DNA of 64,000 nt from Alphaproteobacteria bacterium. GTDB taxonomy: Bacteria; Pseudomonadota; Alphaproteobacteria; Micropepsales; Micropepsaceae. Below are positions 27,835 through 36,623 of the stretch, in pieces (positions within the stretch are counted from its first letter, which is position 1; each line of letters opens with the position of its first letter). The notes beneath the pieces are model-generated. The model did no database searches and was not told the DNA's origin. It saw nothing but the letters and a program-made list of their open reading frames with translations. The translations under genes were made by a program, and so were the position numbers. The stretch is taken from the NCBI GenBank assembly GCA_009693985.1, contig SHWE01000001.1, positions 1-64,000 of the forward strand, in the 5' to 3' direction.

Positions 27835-28833
27835 ATGGCCAAATTGAAGCTCTCCTTCGCGTGCGCGCTCTATGACCGCATGCAGCCGCTTTATACGGGC
27901 GAGGTCGAGCCCGACGGCATTGAGCTGAATTTCATGCCCATCGAGGAACCGCGGCCGATCTTCGACCGCATGTCTGGCGGTCAGGAATTCGACGTCGCCG
28001 AATATTCGTCTTCCGAATTCGTGCAGCGCTTCGCCAATAAGCAATGCCCGTTCGTCGCCTTGCCGGTATTTCCCTCACGCGCGTTTCGCCACGGCTTCAT
28101 CGCCATCAACAAGAAGTCCGGCATCACCAAGCCCAAGGATTTGGAGGGCAAGCGCGTCGGCGTGCCGCTCTACACGATGACGGCGGCGATCTTCATTCGC
28201 GGCCTTCTGCAACATGAATATGGCGTGGACTTCGAGAAGATCCATTGGGTGCAGGGCGCGGTGAACCATGCCGGCAGCCACGGCGATCCGCATGTGTTGC
28301 CGCTGTTGAAACCGATGAATGTCGAGCCGGCGCCGGGCGGGAAATCCCTCAGCGCTCTGATCGAACAGGGCATCGTCGATGCGACGCTCGGCACGTCGCT
28401 GCCGGAATCCATCCGCACCAATCCCGACATCGGGCGGCTGTTCCCGAATTATGTCGAACTGGAAAAGGAATATTACAAGCGCACCGGCATCTATCCGATC
28501 ATGCATCTGATCGCGATTCGCAAAGACATCTACGAGCGCTATCCGTTCGTCGCGACCAGCCTCTACAACGCCTTCGTCAAGGCAAAGCGGATCGCGCTGC
28601 GCAACATGTATAATCTGCGCGCGCTGCGCTACATGACGCCCTGGCTGATGCGCGACATCGACGAAATCTACGATGTCTTCAACGGCGATCCCTGGCCCTA
28701 TGGCGTCGAGCCTAACCGCCGCACGCTCGAAGCGCTCGTCACCTATTTGAAAGACCAACATTTGATCGCGGACGCCCCCAAGGTCGACGATCTGTTCGTG
28801 CCGTCCTATGGCGAGCCCGATTCCTGGTTCTAG
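27835..28833 (+). CDS. 4,5-dihydroxyphthalate decarboxylase-like / periplasmic-binding-fold protein
   Basis: LKLSFACALYDRMQPLYTGEVEPDGIELNFMPIEEPRPIFDRMSGGQEFDVAEYSSSEFVQRF; no signal peptide. Confidence 0.75.
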   Translation: MAKLKLSFACALYDRMQPLYTGEVEPDGIELNFMPIEEPRPIFDRMSGGQEFDVAEYSSSEFVQRFANKQCPFVALPVFPSRAFRHGFIAINKKSGITKPKDLEGKRVGVPLYTMTAAIFIRGLLQHEYGVDFEKIHWVQGAVNHAGSHGDPHVLPLLKPMNVEPAPGGKSLSALIEQGIVDATLGTSLPESIRTNPDIGRLFPNYVELEKEYYKRTGIYPIMHLIAIRKDIYERYPFVATSLYNAFVKAKRIALRNMYNLRALRYMTPWLMRDIDEIYDVFNGDPWPYGVEPNRRTLEALVTYLKDQHLIADAPKVDDLFVPSYGEPDSWF

Positions 28834-28855
28834 AATTCCACTCGGAGATTTGCGC

Positions 28856-29656
28856 ATGTCGAAATTGAAAACTCTCATCAACGATCTGGTGATCGCTAAT
28901 CGCATCCTCGCCAATGAGGACGTGGTCGATGCCTATGGCCATGTCAGCGTGCGCCATCCCGACGATCCGAGCCGCTTCTTTCTCGCCCGTTCGCTGGCCC
29001 CGGAATTCATCACCCCCGCCGACATCATGGAATTCACGCTCGACGGCGTACCGGTCAAGAAGGGCGGGCCGTCGCCCTATCTCGAACGCTTCATCCATGG
29101 CGGCATCTTCGAAGCGCGGCCCGATGTCGTGGCGGTGGTGCATGCGCACGCGGAAGACACCCTTCCGTTCGGTCTGGTGGAAACGCCGATGCGCCCCGTG
29201 ATCCATTCAGGCAGCTTCATCGGCGCGAAGGTTCCGGTATGGGATATCGCCGACAAGTTCGGCGACACCAATTTGCTCGTCGCCAATGTCGAACAGGGCC
29301 AGGATTTGGCCAAAACGCTCGGGCCCAACAATGTCGCGCTGATGCGTGGGCACGGCTTTGCCTGTGCCGCGCGCTCGCTGATCGAAGTGGTGCGCATGTC
29401 GGTGTACCTGCCGCGCAATGCGCGCGCGCTGTCCGGCGCCAAGCAATTGGGCGGCGCGGTCAAATATCTCAGCCAGGGCGAGATCGACGCGCGCAATCGC
29501 GGCTATAGCCCCTATTCGGTCGAGACGTGGCGGGCCTGGCATTATTGGGCGACCAAAGCGGGCGTCGGCAATATGGTGACGCGCCCCGATACGAAGGTCG
29601 CGGTGTCGAAGAAGCCGGCGAAGAAATCGAAGACGGCGAAGGGCAAGAAAAAATGA
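28856..29656 (+). CDS. Class II aldolase/adducin family protein
   Basis: NDLVIANRILANEDVVDAYGHVSVRHPDDPSRFFLARSLAPEFI; VVHAHAEDTLPFG; MRGHGFACAA. Confidence 0.9.
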   Translation: MSKLKTLINDLVIANRILANEDVVDAYGHVSVRHPDDPSRFFLARSLAPEFITPADIMEFTLDGVPVKKGGPSPYLERFIHGGIFEARPDVVAVVHAHAEDTLPFGLVETPMRPVIHSGSFIGAKVPVWDIADKFGDTNLLVANVEQGQDLAKTLGPNNVALMRGHGFACAARSLIEVVRMSVYLPRNARALSGAKQLGGAVKYLSQGEIDARNRGYSPYSVETWRAWHYWATKAGVGNMVTRPDTKVAVSKKPAKKSKTAKGKKK

Positions 29657-30501
29657 AGCTCGCAAGCTATCTTATAGACGGCAACCCCGCCTTCGGTCTC
29701 GTTACCGATTTGGGCGTCATCACGCTGTCGGATCGCCTCAGAAAGCCGGCGATGACATTGCGCGAAGCGTTGGCCGACGGCGAAGCGTTCGACGAGATGC
29801 TGAAGCTCGCCAAGGGCGCGGAGCCCGACCACCCGCTCGAAGGGCTTCACTATCTTCCGACCATCACCGATCCGGGCAAGATCCTTTGCGTCGGCATCAA
29901 TTACCGCGCCCACGCCGCCGAGCACGGTCATGCCGCCGCGGAGAAGCCCAATATCTTCACCAAATTCACCGACTGCCTCGCCGCCCATAATGATGTGATG
30001 TGGCGGCCCAAGGCGTCGGCGTGCCTCGATTTCGAAGGCGAGCTGGTCGTCGTCATCGGCAAGGGCGGCCGGGCGATTCCAGCCGAAGACGCGCTGAGCC
30101 ACGTCGCAGGCTATACGTGTTTCTGCGACGGCTCGGTGCGCGACTTCATCAAGGTCTCGCTGATCACGGGAAAAAATTTCCCGATGACGAGTCCCTTGGG
30201 CCCGTGGATGGTGACCGCGGATGAAATCCCGGACCCGTCAAAGCTGACGCTGACGACGCGGCTGAACGGCGCGGTGATGCAACATTCCGGCGTGGACATG
30301 CTGATGCACGACGTGCCGGCGCTGATCGCCTATTGCTCGGCGTTCACGGAGTTGGCGCCGGGCGACATCATCGCCACCGGCACGCCGGAAGGCATCGGCG
30401 CGCGGCGAACGCCGCCGGTGTGGATGAAAGCCGGCGATGTGCTGGAAGTGGAAATCTCCAACATCGGCACGCTGCACTCGCGCATCATCGACGAGCCGTA
30501 A
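29653..30501 (+). CDS. Fumarylacetoacetate hydrolase family protein 2
   Basis: ILCVGINYRAHAAEHGHA; FEGELVVVIGKGGRAIP; GDIIATGTPEGIGARRTPP; overlaps the preceding stop. Confidence 0.9.
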   Translation: MKLASYLIDGNPAFGLVTDLGVITLSDRLRKPAMTLREALADGEAFDEMLKLAKGAEPDHPLEGLHYLPTITDPGKILCVGINYRAHAAEHGHAAAEKPNIFTKFTDCLAAHNDVMWRPKASACLDFEGELVVVIGKGGRAIPAEDALSHVAGYTCFCDGSVRDFIKVSLITGKNFPMTSPLGPWMVTADEIPDPSKLTLTTRLNGAVMQHSGVDMLMHDVPALIAYCSAFTELAPGDIIATGTPEGIGARRTPPVWMKAGDVLEVEISNIGTLHSRIIDEP

Positions 30502-30507
30502 CCTCTT

Positions 30508-30558
30508 CTTCCCTCCCCCCTTGTGGGGGAAGGTGTCGCGAAGCGACGGAAGGGGGGA
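30508..30558. repeat. Dispersed hairpin element, copy A (convergent junction)
   Basis: CTTCCCTCCCCCCTTGTGGGGGAAGGTGTCGCGAAGCGACGGAAGGGGGG. Confidence 0.8.
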
Positions 30559-31776
30559 TTACTGCACGATCTGGGTGATCGAGCCGTCGGCGTTCTTGCC
30601 CTGCGAACGATATTGCCCGAGCGCCGTCAGCAAAGCCTTGTCCGACACCGTGTAGAGCACCGCGTCGTTCTTGCCGGTGTTGACGTGACGGCGCCACAGG
30701 AAGTTCGGCACCGCCATGATGTCGTTCTTCACCCAATCGAAGCGCTGACCGCCGATCTCCGAGAAGCCTTCGCCTTCCAACACCACGATGAAGGTGGAAC
30801 AGGTCTCGCGCTTAAAGCCGGTTTCTTCGCCCGGCCGCAAGCTTTGCGCGCAATAATCGAGCGAGGCGAAGACCGGCCCACCGGTGACCGGATTGACGAA
30901 TTGCATCTTGATGCCTTCGAATGGATCGCCCTTCTCACCGCGAAGCGCGCGCAACGTATCCATCACATCGACGCCCTTGTAGTGGAACATCGGCGAGGTG
31001 TTTTGGCCCCAGCCGCGCTGGTTCGGCGCGAACACGGGCTTCAACCCGCCATGACCGTACATGCGCGTCGAATGGCCGTCGGAATGAACCGCCGGCTGCG
31101 ATTTCGCGTTCGACTTCGCGGCATCCTGCGCCGCGATATAACCCTGATCGACCCACACGGCATCCAGATATTCCATCAGCGGCCAATCCAGCATGTCGAT
31201 CCAGATCATCGGATCCGGATCGTCATTGCCGTGATCGTGCCAGGTGCCGTTCGGCGTGAACACGATGTCGCCGCGGCGGCATTCGCAGCGCTCGCCTTCG
31301 ACATTGGTATAGCCGCCTCTGTCCGACAGGATCGTGCGGCTGGCGTTCGGGCTGTGCACATGGGCGGGCGCGACGTCGCCATGATTGTAGATGGCGATGG
31401 CGCAGCGGATCGTGTTGGTGATCTGCAAGCGTCCACCGAGTCCCGGATTGGTGAGCAGGATGCCCTGACGGTCGGTGCGCTCCAAGAGCTCGCCTTTGGC
31501 CTCGCCGGCGATTTCAGAGATCTTCTGCAAGTAAGGATAGATTTCGCTCCAGCGCCAGCGATGCGCCAGCATCTTCATCTGGTTCGCCGCGACGCGCCCC
31601 TTGGCAAGCTCGCCGGCGCCCGACTCCCCGCCCATATCCACGAACCACGGCCGCTGCGCCGGGGAATTCGCCTGCGTGCGAATCCAGGCGTTCAGCTTCG
31701 CGGTTTCGGTGTTGAGCTGGTCGAGCTGCTCGGCCGGGCTCGCCTTCTTCTGGGCCGGGTTCGTCACGACGGTCAT
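30559..31776 (-). CDS. Gentisate 1,2-dioxygenase-like bicupin
   Basis: AIYNHGDVAPAHVHSPNASRTILSDRGGYTNVEGERCECRRGDIVFTPNGTWHDHGNDDPDPMIWIDMLD. Confidence 0.8.
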   Translation of the reverse strand: MTVVTNPAQKKASPAEQLDQLNTETAKLNAWIRTQANSPAQRPWFVDMGGESGAGELAKGRVAANQMKMLAHRWRWSEIYPYLQKISEIAGEAKGELLERTDRQGILLTNPGLGGRLQITNTIRCAIAIYNHGDVAPAHVHSPNASRTILSDRGGYTNVEGERCECRRGDIVFTPNGTWHDHGNDDPDPMIWIDMLDWPLMEYLDAVWVDQGYIAAQDAAKSNAKSQPAVHSDGHSTRMYGHGGLKPVFAPNQRGWGQNTSPMFHYKGVDVMDTLRALRGEKGDPFEGIKMQFVNPVTGGPVFASLDYCAQSLRPGEETGFKRETCSTFIVVLEGEGFSEIGGQRFDWVKNDIMAVPNFLWRRHVNTGKNDAVLYTVSDKALLTALGQYRSQGKNADGSITQIVQ

Positions 31777-31838
31777 TGACTGCTCCTCACAAGGCTTTGC
31801 CATCAAATATAATGCTGCCAGAAACTTAGCAAACGGGG

Positions 31839-31852
31839 TTGATCGAGATCAA
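31839..31852. promoter_or_regulatory. FNR/FixK-type box TTGATCGAGATCAA
   Basis: Exact TTGAT-N4-ATCAA, 63 nt upstream of the ATG of the gentisate-dioxygenase-like gene. Confidence 0.6.
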
Positions 31853-31866
31853 TAAACCGCAATGTT

Positions 31867-32652
31867 TCAGCCAGCTTTAAGCAGGAAATCCTTGAGCGTC
31901 TTGGTAAAGAATTGGGGCTGTTCGAGATTGGAAATGTGCCCGGCGCCCGGCACCTCGATAAAGGCGGAACCCGCAACGCCAGTGTGCAGCGCCTTGGTGC
32001 CGGGAAGCGCCGCGTCCTTGCCGCCGCAGATGAATAGCGTGGGCGTCGTGATCGCGCCGAGACCGGGACGCAAATCGAAATCGGAGAGCGCATAGGCGCA
32101 GCCGACGAAGCCCGCGACCGGCGTGGTGCGGATCATCTGGCGCACCTTGTTGGCGGTGGCCGGATTGGCGGCAAGGTACTCCGCCGGGAACCAGCGGCCG
32201 AGGGTGGGTTCGACCAGCGCCGCGATACCCTTGTCGCGGGCAAGCGCGATACGCTCCTCCCATTGCTGGGCCGATTGCGGCGTCGAGGCGGGCCCGCAAT
32301 CGCACGGCACCAGGCGGTCCACGCGGCCAGGATGTTTCTCGGCCAGCGCGACGGCGGTCATGCCGCCCATCGAGAGACCGACGAAATGGGCGCGCGCGAT
32401 GTTGAGCGCGTCATAGAGCCCGATCACGTCGGCGACCAGCGTGTCGAAATTGTAGCGCCCGTCCGGCGCGTCGGTCTTGCCGTGGCCACGCTGGTCGTAG
32501 CGCAGCACGCGGAAATCCTTGGCGAGGGCCGCGGCCTGGTCGTCCCACATCGAAAGATTGGTCGCGAGCGAGTTGGAGAACACGACCCAGGGCGCGCCCT
32601 CTCTGCCGTCGATCTCGCAATTGAACGTGATTCCGTTGGCTTTGACTTTCAT
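31867..32652 (-). CDS. 3-oxoadipate enol-lactonase-like alpha/beta hydrolase
   Basis: FRVLRYDQRGHGKTDAPDGRYNFDTLVADVIGLYDALNIARAHFVGLSMGGMTAVALAEKHPGRV. Confidence 0.8.
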   Translation of the reverse strand: MKVKANGITFNCEIDGREGAPWVVFSNSLATNLSMWDDQAAALAKDFRVLRYDQRGHGKTDAPDGRYNFDTLVADVIGLYDALNIARAHFVGLSMGGMTAVALAEKHPGRVDRLVPCDCGPASTPQSAQQWEERIALARDKGIAALVEPTLGRWFPAEYLAANPATANKVRQMIRTTPVAGFVGCAYALSDFDLRPGLGAITTPTLFICGGKDAALPGTKALHTGVAGSAFIEVPGAGHISNLEQPQFFTKTLKDFLLKAG

Positions 32653-32660
32653 GGGGCGCC

Positions 32661-33437
32661 TCAGACTTTCCAAAAATCTTTCAGCAGAGCGAGCATAGCG
32701 GCGGGCGATGTCGTCGGCATGAAATGGCCGGCATCGATGGTTTCGAAACGCGCGCCCGGAATCTGTTTGGCGATGGCCTCGGTGACGGCGACCGCGCGGA
32801 TGAAATCCTGGCGGCCGGCGATCACCAGCGTCGGACAGGCGATGGTCGAAAGCAGACTCATCATGTTGGTGCGCGCCATCATGCGGAAGGCAAGCCCGAA
32901 GCCGACGGGATCGTTGGCGAGATAACGCCCGCGATAATTCTCGTAAGTCTCGCGATCCGACAATTTCGGCGGATAGGATTTGTCGAGCATGCCCGGAAGG
33001 ATCGCGCGAATGCCTTCGGCTTCCGCCTTGGCCGCGACGCTATTGAGCGCATCGGCGCGGGACGGATCGACGCCGGGCGCCGGGTTGCAGAAGACGAGGG
33101 ACGCCACCTTGCCGGGCGCACGCTTGTTGAATTCGAGCGCCTGCATGGAAGAGGCGGCCAGCGAGACGATATGGAAGGGCGGCGGCAAACCGGCGGCGGC
33201 GATCAGCGCTTCCAGATCATCAACCAGCGTTTCGATGCTGTATTGCGCGCGAACCTTTTCGCTCAAGCCGAAGCCGCGCTGGTCGTAGCGCAAGACCCGC
33301 ATCTTCCCGGTCAGGCCCGGAACCACGCCGTCCCAAGAATCGAGCGAGCCGCCGATTTCGTGCAGGAAGATCGCGGCCGGGCCGTTCCCTTCCACTTTGT
33401 AATGAAAGCTGGCGCCGTTTGCTGTTGTCCAAGGCAA
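32661..33437 (-). CDS. Alpha/beta hydrolase
   Basis: MRVLRYDQRGFGLSEKVRAQYSIETLVDDLEALI...HIVSLAASSMQALEF. Confidence 0.8.
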   Translation of the reverse strand: MPWTTANGASFHYKVEGNGPAAIFLHEIGGSLDSWDGVVPGLTGKMRVLRYDQRGFGLSEKVRAQYSIETLVDDLEALIAAAGLPPPFHIVSLAASSMQALEFNKRAPGKVASLVFCNPAPGVDPSRADALNSVAAKAEAEGIRAILPGMLDKSYPPKLSDRETYENYRGRYLANDPVGFGLAFRMMARTNMMSLLSTIACPTLVIAGRQDFIRAVAVTEAIAKQIPGARFETIDAGHFMPTTSPAAMLALLKDFWKV

Positions 33438-33480
33438 AGCTACTGCTCCCCGAAAATGTTGAAACCAACTCTATAGACAT

Positions 33481-33592
33481 GTCATGGCCCGCAAAAGCTA
33501 GCCATCCAGGCGAAGACGGGCTTGATCTGCGCATGGACATGCGCCGGATGGATGGCGTCCCCGCGAAGGCGGGGATCAAGTCGGGCCATGAC
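33481..33592. repeat. Nested inverted-repeat intergenic element
   Basis: Outer GTCATGGCCCG/CGGGCCATGAC (11 bp, perfect); inner GCGCATG-GA-CATGCGC and CCCCGC-GAAG-GCGGGG. Confidence 0.75.
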
Positions 33593-33603
33593 ATTCCTGA
33601 AAA

Positions 33604-34890
33604 TCAAACCGTCGTGTGCGCGGCGCCTTCTTTCGCGGCGAGCGCATCGAGTGCCGCCGTCGCGAAGGGCTGATCGGGCCCGAGCACGATGGCGGCCGAC
33701 CGCACCCGCTGATGCACGGGTTCGACGCCGGGTGGCGCCGTTCCCTGTTCCACCAGCGCCTTCGCCGCACGGATCAGGCGGCGGCGCGCCATCACGATGC
33801 CCTTGTCGGTGCCGACGAGATTCTCCCGCGAGCGGTCGACGATGGTGCCCATGCTTTCCTGGATCGATGCATCCTGCATCGCGAAGCCTTCGACGCCGCC
33901 ATAGGAGCGGCCGCGTTTTTGTGCCGCGCGGTCGATCAGATAATCATTGTCCTTATTCGCCGTCGGGCGGAACGTCACCGGATCGACCACGGTGTGGATG
34001 CCTGCGCCGTTCTTCATCTGCTCGACGAGCTCGGGTTCCAGCGGCGATGTTACGCGATAGTCGAAGCTCCAGGTCCAGCAATTCTCATCGTCGCGTGGAA
34101 TGAAAAAATGCCCGTGCACCGGATGATTGCCGCGCGGCGGGATCATCGTGAAGGCCGGCATCACCCATTGCGTGATGCGCCAATAGAAATTGCCGTTGTC
34201 GGCGTTGCGCCGCGCGCCGATATAGAGCCCGCCCGGGCTTTCCACGACGTCGAACACCGGCATCAGGTCGCCCATATTGTATTGATTGCCCTTGGCGCCC
34301 TTGAACACCGGATCGGTTTCGAGATCGCCGCGGTGCAGGAACGAGACATGGCTGGAATCGATGCCGCCTTCGAGCGCCTGTAGCCAATTGCATTCCTGCC
34401 AGCGCTTGGAGACGAAACGGTGCGCATCGGGCACCAGTGTGAATTCCCATTCGGGCAGCGGCGGCTGGCGATCCGACGGACCCATATAGGTCCACAGGAT
34501 TCCGCCGCGTTCGATCAGCGGATAGCCCGTCAGCTTAATGCGCTGGCAATGCGTGCTGCCGGCCAGCTCCGACGGGATTTCGACGCATTGGCCGGTGACG
34601 TCGTATTTCCAGCCATGATAGGGGCAGCGCAATCCGTTCTCTTCATTGCGCCCGAACCATAGCGACACGCGCCGGTGGGCGCAGAATTCCTCGATCAGGC
34701 CAAGCTTGCCGCTCGAATCGCGGAACGCGATCAGCTTCTCCGACAGAAGCTCGCAACGCACCGGCGGGCAATCGTTCTCGGGCAATTCCGATGACAGCAG
34801 CGCCGGAATCCAATAGGCGCGAAACATCTGGCCCATCGGCGTGCCGGGGCCGGTGCGCGTGACGAATTCGTTCTGTTCCTTGACCAGCAT
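33604..34890 (-). CDS. Rieske ring-hydroxylating oxygenase, phthalate 4,5-dioxygenase-like oxygenase component
   Basis: Rieske CAHRRVSLWFGRNEENGLRCPYHGWKYD; GGIDSSHVSFLHR. Confidence 0.85.
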   Translation of the reverse strand: MLVKEQNEFVTRTGPGTPMGQMFRAYWIPALLSSELPENDCPPVRCELLSEKLIAFRDSSGKLGLIEEFCAHRRVSLWFGRNEENGLRCPYHGWKYDVTGQCVEIPSELAGSTHCQRIKLTGYPLIERGGILWTYMGPSDRQPPLPEWEFTLVPDAHRFVSKRWQECNWLQALEGGIDSSHVSFLHRGDLETDPVFKGAKGNQYNMGDLMPVFDVVESPGGLYIGARRNADNGNFYWRITQWVMPAFTMIPPRGNHPVHGHFFIPRDDENCWTWSFDYRVTSPLEPELVEQMKNGAGIHTVVDPVTFRPTANKDNDYLIDRAAQKRGRSYGGVEGFAMQDASIQESMGTIVDRSRENLVGTDKGIVMARRRLIRAAKALVEQGTAPPGVEPVHQRVRSAAIVLGPDQPFATAALDALAAKEGAAHTTV

Positions 34891-34899
34891 AGGGCGCTC

Positions 34900-36117
34900 C
34901 TATTCCGCCGCCGATTTGACCTTGGCGCCCGTCACATACCATTCGGGCAGCATGCGCGGTTGCACGCCTTCGCGTTTCAAGGTGTCCATATATTCCTGAG
35001 TGATGTGCGGGTCTTCCATCCAATAGGGAATGGAGGTGCCGCCTTCGGGAATGTCCATCCCGGTGTAGTCGGTGTGCTTCTCGCCGGGCGGGCCGGGTTC
35101 GCGTCCGGGCGAGTGCGGCCCGAACCACGCGGTCAGCCGCAAGGGCTCTTTCGACACGCCGAAATGCTGGTGATACCAGCGCGCGCCACCGGGGGCGGCC
35201 GACACCAGGCCGACCGGCTCGTAATCGATGCGCTGAACCTGGTCGCCCTTGCCGTCCTTGAACGGCGTGACGCCGGCGCGCTCCGGCCAAGTATAGGTGT
35301 AGCCCTTGCCCTTGAGGCAGATCAGCACCGCCGCCGATGTGTGCGCGTGCGCCTTGGAATAGCGGCCGTTCTCGTGCTGCGCGATCCACAGATAGAAGCT
35401 GTTGCCCGTCATGAAGGGTTCGATGCGCCGGTAGCCGGGCGAACGGCGATTGTCGAGCGGCAGATCGCAATTGACGATGTCGGGAATGAAATTGGTCCGC
35501 CGCATCGCGAGCCCGCGCACCGGATCGGCTTCGACGTCTTCTTTGTACTTGTAGAAATCCGCGTCGGTCGAGAAACGGTCTTGGAATTTGTAGGACGAGT
35601 CGAAGATCGCGCCGACATTGTTCAGAAGGTTCATCAGATTGGGCGCGGTCGTGCCGGCCAGCAGAAGCGCCGGCGACGAGCTCGCATTGACGATGCGGTG
35701 ATAGGTGTTGACCGGAATCGAGAACATCGATCCCGCCTGCCATTCGAAGATCTGCTTCTTGCCGCTTTCTTCGAGCCAGACTTCGGTCGAGCCGCGCCCT
35801 TCGACGACGTAGAAGATCTTCTCGTAGAGATGCTTCTCGACGTTAAGCGCGCCGGCGCCCGGCACTTCGACGATGTAACAGCCCCATTTGCCTTCGGTGC
35901 CGTAGAGCTGGATGTAGCTGCCGCGCCCGCCGACGCGCTTCCAGGGCTGCATCGGCAGGTCCTGCACGCGGCGCACGCCGAGCCCGCGGAAAATCGGGAT
36001 GCCTTCGGACTCCATGAAGGCGTCATAGGGCGTGACGGGACGCTTGAACGTGCCGAACCCCGCGCGCTTCTCGCCGGAGGGTTCGTGCCAATGGCTCTTG
36101 TCGGTGAGGTCGTGCAA
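34900..36117 (-). CDS. Bicupin protein, paralog 3
   Basis: MHDLTDKSHWHEPSGEKRAGFGTFKRPVTPYDAFMESEGIP...; YSKAHAHTSAAVLICLKGKGYTYTWP; WYHQHFG. Confidence 0.8.
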   Translation of the reverse strand: MHDLTDKSHWHEPSGEKRAGFGTFKRPVTPYDAFMESEGIPIFRGLGVRRVQDLPMQPWKRVGGRGSYIQLYGTEGKWGCYIVEVPGAGALNVEKHLYEKIFYVVEGRGSTEVWLEESGKKQIFEWQAGSMFSIPVNTYHRIVNASSSPALLLAGTTAPNLMNLLNNVGAIFDSSYKFQDRFSTDADFYKYKEDVEADPVRGLAMRRTNFIPDIVNCDLPLDNRRSPGYRRIEPFMTGNSFYLWIAQHENGRYSKAHAHTSAAVLICLKGKGYTYTWPERAGVTPFKDGKGDQVQRIDYEPVGLVSAAPGGARWYHQHFGVSKEPLRLTAWFGPHSPGREPGPPGEKHTDYTGMDIPEGGTSIPYWMEDPHITQEYMDTLKREGVQPRMLPEWYVTGAKVKSAAE

Positions 36118-36130
36118 GGGATGCGCTCCG

Positions 36131-36151
36131 TTTGTTCGCTAAACGAACAAA
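36131..36151. promoter_or_regulatory. Candidate operator TTTGTTCG-CTAAA-CGAACAAA
   Basis: Perfect 8-bp inverted repeat 14 nt upstream of the bicupin-3 start; extra ACGAACA half-site at 36163-36169. Confidence 0.6.
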
Positions 36152-36314
36152 TAATATCAATAACGAACAGACTAAACCGCGCGGCCCGCGAGTCAAGACA
36201 AGTCGCCGCTTAAGTAGATTCCGAAGCTAGAAACGATGCTGCGCGCGTGAGGTGATGCCACCGCGAGGTTCCGGCCACCGGCTCGTCCCCCACGCCCCGC
36301 CATAGGAGATATTT

Positions 36315-36623
36315 ATGCGCGTGCTCATCGCCGCCAGTGTTCTCATTCTCTCGGCCCTTCCAGCTTCCGCCGCCGCTGTTGCGGGCAACGCAGAGGCGGG
36401 GCGCCAACTTGTCACGCGGTCATGCACAACCTGTCACGCAACGAATACGGCCACCAGCGCCACCGATGTCGTGCCTCCGCTTTCGGTACTCGCAAAAAAC
36501 AATAAAGAGCGGCCGGCCTGGATTCGTGGTTGGCTGATGGAACCGCATCCGCCGATGCCGAATATTTCGCTTTAGCGCCAGCAGATCGACAACATCGTGG
36601 CCTATCTGAATACGCTGAGTTGA
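36315..36623 (+). pseudogene. c-type cytochrome interrupted by in-frame TAG at 36573-36575
   Basis: MRVLIAASVLILSALPASAAA...SCTTCHA...MEPHPPMPNISL*RQQIDNIVAYLNTLS*. Confidence 0.8.

Noticed and set aside
34960-36213. Long + strand ORF (417 aa), and similar shadows at 13586-14860 (-), 30523-31779 (+), 61974-63680 (-)
   Set aside because: High-GC antisense shadows of clearly recognisable bicupin, gentisate-dioxygenase-like and imelysin genes
21413-36575. Genome-wide amber recoding explaining the two TAG interruptions
   Set aside because: TAG is used as the ordinary terminator of several intact genes here (e.g. 6905, 13164, 50890, 54719, 58944)
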